This document shows, one piece after another, positions 49,064 to 52,748 of a stretch of 52,748 nt of DNA (positions within the stretch are counted from its first letter, which is position 1; every line of letters starts with the position of its first letter). Where the stretch lies: contig NZ_SOEF01000023.1 in NCBI RefSeq assembly GCF_004366375.1, forward strand, positions 1-52,748. Direction: 5' to 3'. The stretch comes from Halanaerobium congolense (GTDB taxonomy: Bacteria; Bacillota; Halanaerobiia; Halanaerobiales; Halanaerobiaceae). The notes below the pieces were generated by a model. The model did not search any database. It worked only from the letters and a program-made list of their open reading frames with translations, and was not told the origin of the DNA. The position numbers were made by a program, and so were the translations under genes.

Positions 49064-50026
49064 TTAATTATTAACAGCTTTTTTTTCTGCTTCAACAGTC
49101 ATATTCAAATTCTGATAGTTTTTATAAAAAAAGCTGCAGTATTTTATGAAAACAAATAAAACCATCACAACCGCCAGCAGTTCAGTTAACCTTGCTGGAT
49201 ATTTAAGCCAGAACAATGTCGAATTAGCATCCCAAAATTTCACAGCCATTTTCAAACCGATTGCACTTATAACATAAGGAAAAGTAAAAGCTGAAAAACT
49301 AGGGTAAAATCCAACTTTAAGCATTTTCGGCAAATAAATGGTTACCCCGATTAACATGGCCAAAGTCAGACTAGTAAGTAAACCAACCATCATAATATTT
49401 TTTTCAGAAAAGGAACTTAAATAACCTGCCAGACAAAGTCCAGCCGGAGCTGTAAAAATAGTAATCGTTGGCAAAGCAGGATCTTTTATGTCTTTAACCC
49501 AAAAAACACGATAAATAACTACTGGTAAAAGCACCAAATAAGCAGCAAAACCAAAATAAAAAATACCCTGACCTAATTTCAAATTATTAAAAGCAGGTGC
49601 AGTTACACTGGCAACCACTAATCCTACATAAACAATAAAATAACTGGCAAACACCTGTTGGATTTTAAAATTAAAGATAAAACTGATTGTAAACCAGATA
49701 ATCCAAACTATATGTAAGATAATAGCGAAATACCAGATAGAAGAAGCCAGATTAGGAATTATATTTAATAAATAAGTAGCAAGAATCATCAAAGCCATAA
49801 AAAAAGTAGGAGTAACACTTGCAATAACTGGATTTCTTAAATCAGGCCCAAAACTATCTCTGGCTATTAAAAAACGTCCAACTAAAAATAATGCTGTTAA
49901 AACTGATAAAATTCCTGCCAGATAGCGGTAATAGATATTATAACCTGCTACTAAGTTACCTAAACCTGCCAGTCCAAGCATCAGACCAGCAATCGGAATA
50001 GGAGTTTTTTTAATTAAATTTTTCAT
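49064..50026 (-). CDS. TDT/SLAC1-family membrane transporter
   Basis: The 320-residue protein has about ten hydrophobic segments and opens PIPIAGLMLGLAGLGNLVAG, the hallmark of the tellurite-resistance/dicarboxylate (TDT, SLAC1-like) family. Members move small anions such as dicarboxylates, sulfite or halides. Its place between yedF and the C_GCAxxG_C_C gene in a selenium cluster suggests an oxyanion related to selenium or sulfur, but the substrate cannot be read from sequence. The length is normal. Confidence 0.85.
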   Translation of the reverse strand: MKNLIKKTPIPIAGLMLGLAGLGNLVAGYNIYYRYLAGILSVLTALFLVGRFLIARDSFGPDLRNPVIASVTPTFFMALMILATYLLNIIPNLASSIWYFAIILHIVWIIWFTISFIFNFKIQQVFASYFIVYVGLVVASVTAPAFNNLKLGQGIFYFGFAAYLVLLPVVIYRVFWVKDIKDPALPTITIFTAPAGLCLAGYLSSFSEKNIMMVGLLTSLTLAMLIGVTIYLPKMLKVGFYPSFSAFTFPYVISAIGLKMAVKFWDANSTLFWLKYPARLTELLAVVMVLFVFIKYCSFFYKNYQNLNMTVEAEKKAVNN

Positions 50027-50063
50027 AACAAAAATTCTCCTTTTTAAATTTTATTTGTTTTAA

Positions 50064-50525
50064 TTATTCAACCAGTCCATCTTCAATAAATCTTTCCATT
50101 ACCCAGGCCGCAACTTCACCAGAAATTTGAATGCAGTGAGCTGCTCTTTCTGGACTGCCAAAATCATCAAAATCTTTAGTCAGGACTCTGCAGCAAGTCG
50201 AACCATAAGTCTCCTTTATGTAGTCATGTAGAGAAGCGTTTGCAGGAAAACATTTTTCTGGCATTTCTGCTCCTGGTTCAGTTCTACCATATTTTAAACC
50301 AAGGGCCATAACCCCACCGCTGACTGCTCCACATAAACATTTTGATTTGCCAATTCCTATTGGAAATCCAGAAGCCAACTTAACAATTTCTGGATCAACT
50401 TCTTTACCTAATAATTCATTTATTGTTGTTAAAACTGCTTCTGAACAATAGAATTCTCCTCTACGAAAATAACCTTCTGCTCGTTCCCTTGCCTCGTTAA
50501 CTAACTTCTGTTGTTTGTTATTCAT
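50064..50525 (-). CDS. C_GCAxxG_C_C family redox protein
   Basis: The 153-residue cytosolic protein carries the family cysteines: FYCSEAVL, then KCLCGAVSGGVMALGL, and TCCRVLTKDF, with a final HCIQ. The family is often found near selenium and thioredoxin-type genes in anaerobes and is presumed to be redox active. The ribosome site is GAGGGGAG. The AATCATGATT palindrome upstream (50586-50599) suggests shared control with grdA by the TetR regulator at 34207. Confidence 0.88.
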   Translation of the reverse strand: MNNKQQKLVNEARERAEGYFRRGEFYCSEAVLTTINELLGKEVDPEIVKLASGFPIGIGKSKCLCGAVSGGVMALGLKYGRTEPGAEMPEKCFPANASLHDYIKETYGSTCCRVLTKDFDDFGSPERAAHCIQISGEVAAWVMERFIEDGLVE

Positions 50526-50566
50526 TAATAATCTCCCCTCTAAATAAATATTTTTTAATTATCTTA

Positions 50567-50599
50567 TTATAGTCTGAATCAAAATATAATCATGATTAT
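50567..50599 (-). promoter_or_regulatory. Promoter and TetR-type operator of the C_GCAxxG-TDT operon
   Basis: A TATAAT (-10) on the minus strand lies in GACTATAATAAG near 50567. The perfect 14-base palindrome ATAATCATGATTAT at 50586-50599 covers the -35 region. Confidence 0.6.
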
Positions 50600-50728
50600 T
50601 CTTAATTTCACAATAATTATAGCATAGTTGGTTTTAATTATAAAGTATTTTTATAATTTTTATAACTTTTCTTTATGATTTGGTTTCAAGAAACAGAAAA
50701 TAAATGTTAGATTATTATGAAAATATAG
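50600..50728. other. AT-rich spacer upstream of the C_GCAxxG operon
   Basis: Rich in A and T. No gene or further site that I can support. Confidence 0.4.
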
Positions 50729-50827
50729 GCTGCAGGTGTCTATGATATTAATTTCAAAAAACTTAAAGTAGATTTATTGGCTTTTACAGGTCATAAAGCT
50801 CTGATAGAACCGACCGAAACCGGTTAA
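50729..50827 (+). pseudogene. Fragment of a cysteine-desulfurase-like (aminotransferase V) gene
   Basis: The plus strand reads AAGVYDINFKKLKVDLLAFT, then GHKALIEPTETG and a stop. This is the PLP-lysine region of cysteine desulfurase/selenocysteine lyase-like enzymes, where GHK carries the lysine. Nothing before or after continues the protein, and in its own frame a TAG immediately precedes it. Such an enzyme is a usual member of selD-yedF clusters, so the gene was probably here and has been lost. Confidence 0.6.
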
Positions 50828-50844
50828 ATGTTTTAAATGATATT

Positions 50845-51735
50845 TTATAAAATATTTTTAGCAGCTTCAATAAAAGTATTAATCAAATAGTCATCATGGC
50901 GATTTTTATTATAGGCTAAATAAAAATTTCTTTCATATTCTGCATCGGCAACTTTTATTTCAACAATTCTTCTACAAGCAGCAGCTTTTTTAGCTGCTAT
51001 TTTTGAAATAAAAGAAATACCAAGTCCAGATTCAACAGCAGAAATAACAGCTTCTGTACTTCCTAACTCACTTATAATATTAAAATCTTCCAGTTTAAAA
51101 GCAGCTTCTTTAAAAGCTACAATAGTAGCTTTTCTGGTTCCTGAACCTTCCTCTCTCATTAATATACTATGATTCTGAAGTTCTGCTAAAAACACTTTTT
51201 CTTTTCCCGCTAAAGGATGATTTAAAGGTACTATTAAACTCAAGTTATCACTGCAGAGTTCTATTGATTTAAACTTATTGTTTTTGGGTTTATAACCAAC
51301 TATTATCAAATCCACTTCATTATTTTCTAATAAATTAATCATTGACCTGCTGTCACCAACTGAAACTTCTGTTTTTAAATCATCAATATTTTTATTTAGA
51401 ATTGAAAGTATCTCAGGCAATAGATATGCAGAAGGAATCGTACTGGAAGCAATTTTCAGCTGCTTGGTCTGCATATTTTTTTTACTTTCAACTTTCTGTT
51501 TTAAATATCCCCACCTTTTAACAATTTTCTTACCTTCTTGATAAACTATTTTGCCAGCAGGACTAAGAATAATCTGACCTTTCTCTTTATAAAAAAGCTC
51601 TGTATCAAAATATTTTTCAAGCGATTTAATCTGCATACTTACTGCTGGCTGACTAATTTCAAACTTTTCAGCTGTCAGCGAATAACTTTCCAAATCAACT
51701 AAAGTAATAAAAGTTTTTATTCTTTCAATCTTCAT
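50845..51735 (-). CDS. LysR-family regulator, selenium-metabolism type
   Basis: The 296-residue protein has an N-terminal winged helix-turn-helix (MKIERIKTFITLVDLESYSL, then SQPAVSMQIKSLEKYF) and a periplasmic-binding-like effector domain (QLKIASSTIPSAYLLPEILS). The sequence and the position beside yedF, selD and a desulfurase-like scrap match the LysR subgroup seen in selenium gene clusters. Its targets and ligand are not known. The gene is intact, starts at ATG 51735 after AAAGGAATG, and probably controls the neighbouring genes. Confidence 0.85.
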   Translation of the reverse strand: MKIERIKTFITLVDLESYSLTAEKFEISQPAVSMQIKSLEKYFDTELFYKEKGQIILSPAGKIVYQEGKKIVKRWGYLKQKVESKKNMQTKQLKIASSTIPSAYLLPEILSILNKNIDDLKTEVSVGDSRSMINLLENNEVDLIIVGYKPKNNKFKSIELCSDNLSLIVPLNHPLAGKEKVFLAELQNHSILMREEGSGTRKATIVAFKEAAFKLEDFNIISELGSTEAVISAVESGLGISFISKIAAKKAAACRRIVEIKVADAEYERNFYLAYNKNRHDDYLINTFIEAAKNIL

Positions 51736-51855
51736 TTAATCATTCCTTTATTATTAAGTACCAAATTTGATATCTTTGATGCTTTAAAAGATTGTTTAAA
51801 GTTCTTAGAAAAAGAAAGAGTTCTGCTTCAGATTATCCGGTGACAGGACAGAATA

Positions 51856-52620
51856 TTATCTGGCCTTAATTTCACCCCTTGGTGTTCCGACAAACTCTTC
51901 GGATAATTTGTCCTTATACATCTTATCATCAGCCTTTTTTAATATTTCGTTTATATCCTGTTCTGGCTTTTCTTTTGTTGCCTCACCCAAAGCAATAGAA
52001 ATAGGAATCGGATTATTATTTATTTTTTTACATTTTTCTTTTATTCTTTTATTAATTTTCTCTGCAGTTTCTTTTGTGGTGTTTGGAAGCAAAACTGCAA
52101 ACTCATCTCCACCATATCTAGCTAATATATCTTCTTCACGCAAAGATTCTTTTAATATTTGGGAAGCTTGAATTAATATCTCATCTCCTTTTTTATGACC
52201 ATAACTATCATTAATTATTTTAAGTCCATTAAGATCTGCTATAATAATACTTATTGGTAGTTTTCGTTTAGTATCCAATCTCTTTATTTCATTTTCAAAA
52301 TATCTACGATTATACAAATTTGTTAACTCATCATGAAAAGAAAAATATTTTAAATTTTTTTCAATTTCTTTTTCTCTACTAATGTCATTAGCTGCTATAA
52401 TAATTTCTGATCCATTTTTTTTAGATAAAATAATTTCAATTTTATATTTCAAAAAAACTTTTTTATCCCAATTTGTAGTATATTCAAGATTACCCTCAAA
52501 TATATCTTCATTTTTAGATGATAAAAAATCATTATTCCAAATATCTTTAATTTTTTCAATATTATTTAAATTAAATTTTTTAACTTCTTTTTTATTGGGA
52601 GCACCCAATAATTCTATCAT
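51856..52620 (-). CDS. GGDEF diguanylate cyclase, 5' end lost to an insertion element
   Basis: The GGDEF domain occupies roughly residues 95-250, with the active-site YGGDEF intact and the metal-binding IIADLNGLK present, so it should make c-di-GMP. The product-inhibition RxxD site before it is not evident. Upstream lies the tail of a PAS sensor domain; the frame continues past ATG 52620 as KGNILEVNKE up to the insertion-element end at about 52654. The original sensor half is thus missing from the gene. ATG 52620 lacks a good ribosome site, so expression is doubtful. Confidence 0.75.
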   Translation of the reverse strand: MIELLGAPNKKEVKKFNLNNIEKIKDIWNNDFLSSKNEDIFEGNLEYTTNWDKKVFLKYKIEIILSKKNGSEIIIAANDISREKEIEKNLKYFSFHDELTNLYNRRYFENEIKRLDTKRKLPISIIIADLNGLKIINDSYGHKKGDEILIQASQILKESLREEDILARYGGDEFAVLLPNTTKETAEKINKRIKEKCKKINNNPIPISIALGEATKEKPEQDINEILKKADDKMYKDKLSEEFVGTPRGEIKAR

Positions 52621-52653
52621 TTCCTTATTTACTTCTAGTATGTTTCCTTTTAT

Positions 52654-52748
52654 TTGACCCTCCTCGGGGCAAGCCCTCGAGGATTCCTGCTTCTTAGAAG
52701 TGGTAACCCACCATCTCCACAGGCTTAAAATCCTGTTAGCCCAACAGT
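52654..52748 (-). mobile_element. Right end of an IS200/IS605-type element (tnpB 3' end and end hairpin)
   Basis: On the minus strand the sequence contains a hairpin CTGTT/AACAG, then coding-like ACGDGGLPLLRSRN, reminiscent of the cysteine-containing C-terminus of TnpB. A strong hairpin CCTCGAGGGCTTGCCCCGAG follows and the end is AGGGTCAA. This is the layout of IS605 right ends, which also form the 3' end of the TnpB guide (omega) RNA. An extra base shifts the frame before ACGD. The rest of the element lies beyond the window. Confidence 0.6.

Overview
This AT-rich window looks like a piece of the chromosome of an anaerobic, probably halophilic Firmicute close to Halanaerobium. The evidence is a complete selenocysteine pathway, glycine and betaine reductase genes with in-frame UGA codons, a BCCT betaine transporter, Na+/alanine symport and low-GC Shine-Dalgarno and sigma-A signals. 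The assignment is inference from gene content. Almost every gene lies on the minus strand.

Bases 1 to about 20,700 form an accessory, defence-like and partly decayed region. It holds two tight operons. The first pairs a NERD/DUF4145 UvrD-like helicase with a truncated P-loop helicase-like ATPase (80-5677). The second has two unrecognised genes followed by a 1304-aa PglY/DUF6079-like P-loop ATPase (8410-14029). Each operon is preceded by a diverged copy of the same roughly 180-bp promoter and upstream module. Around and between them are remnants: a UPF0175/DUF3368 toxin-antitoxin scar, two copies of the C-terminal end of a large protein that may be a helicase, an unidentified fragment, an Rpn fragment and a PLD-helicase missing its Walker B region. 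There is also a RadC-like protein with its metal-binding histidines replaced, an orphan SAM-I riboswitch in front of a coiled-coil gene, an orphan XRE antitoxin, a HIT protein, an Rpn nuclease, an AbrB antitoxin with a broken toxin, and a HEPN-like/CBS protein.

Bases 20,900-25,956 carry housekeeping or accessory genes: a GH13 enzyme, a cyclopropane-fatty-acid synthase and a tandem DUF3841 pair. A scrap yard at 22,710-23,320 contains a copied antitoxin tail, a group II intron piece and a copied terminator.

Bases 25,993-51,735 form one coherent selenium and Stickland block. In transcription order (right to left) it contains a selenium-type LysR regulator, a remnant of a cysteine-desulfurase-like gene, a C_GCAxxG_C_C redox protein, a TDT transporter, yedF and selD (itself a selenoprotein). 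Next comes a tandem glycine riboswitch controlling grdX, grdE, grdB, alr, ald and an alanine symporter. Then come grdA, grdI, grdH and a BCCT transporter, followed by trxB, trxA, grdC, grdD, selC (tRNA-Sec), selA and selB. Alanine would be the electron donor and glycine or betaine the acceptor. Components A and C and the thioredoxin system are shared between the two reductases. A TetR regulator (34,207) sits in the middle. Its own start codon, the grdA promoter and the promoter of the C_GCAxxG gene all carry the same AATCATGATT palindrome, suggesting a small regulon.

The window ends in a GGDEF gene whose 5' part is cut by the right end of an IS200/IS605-type element. A repeated theme is loss of gene interiors or ends: grdA fused to grdB, ald against the symporter, the PLD helicase, the toxin-antitoxin scars and the desulfurase-like gene. 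These are either true deletions in a decaying genome or assembly collapses, and reads would decide.
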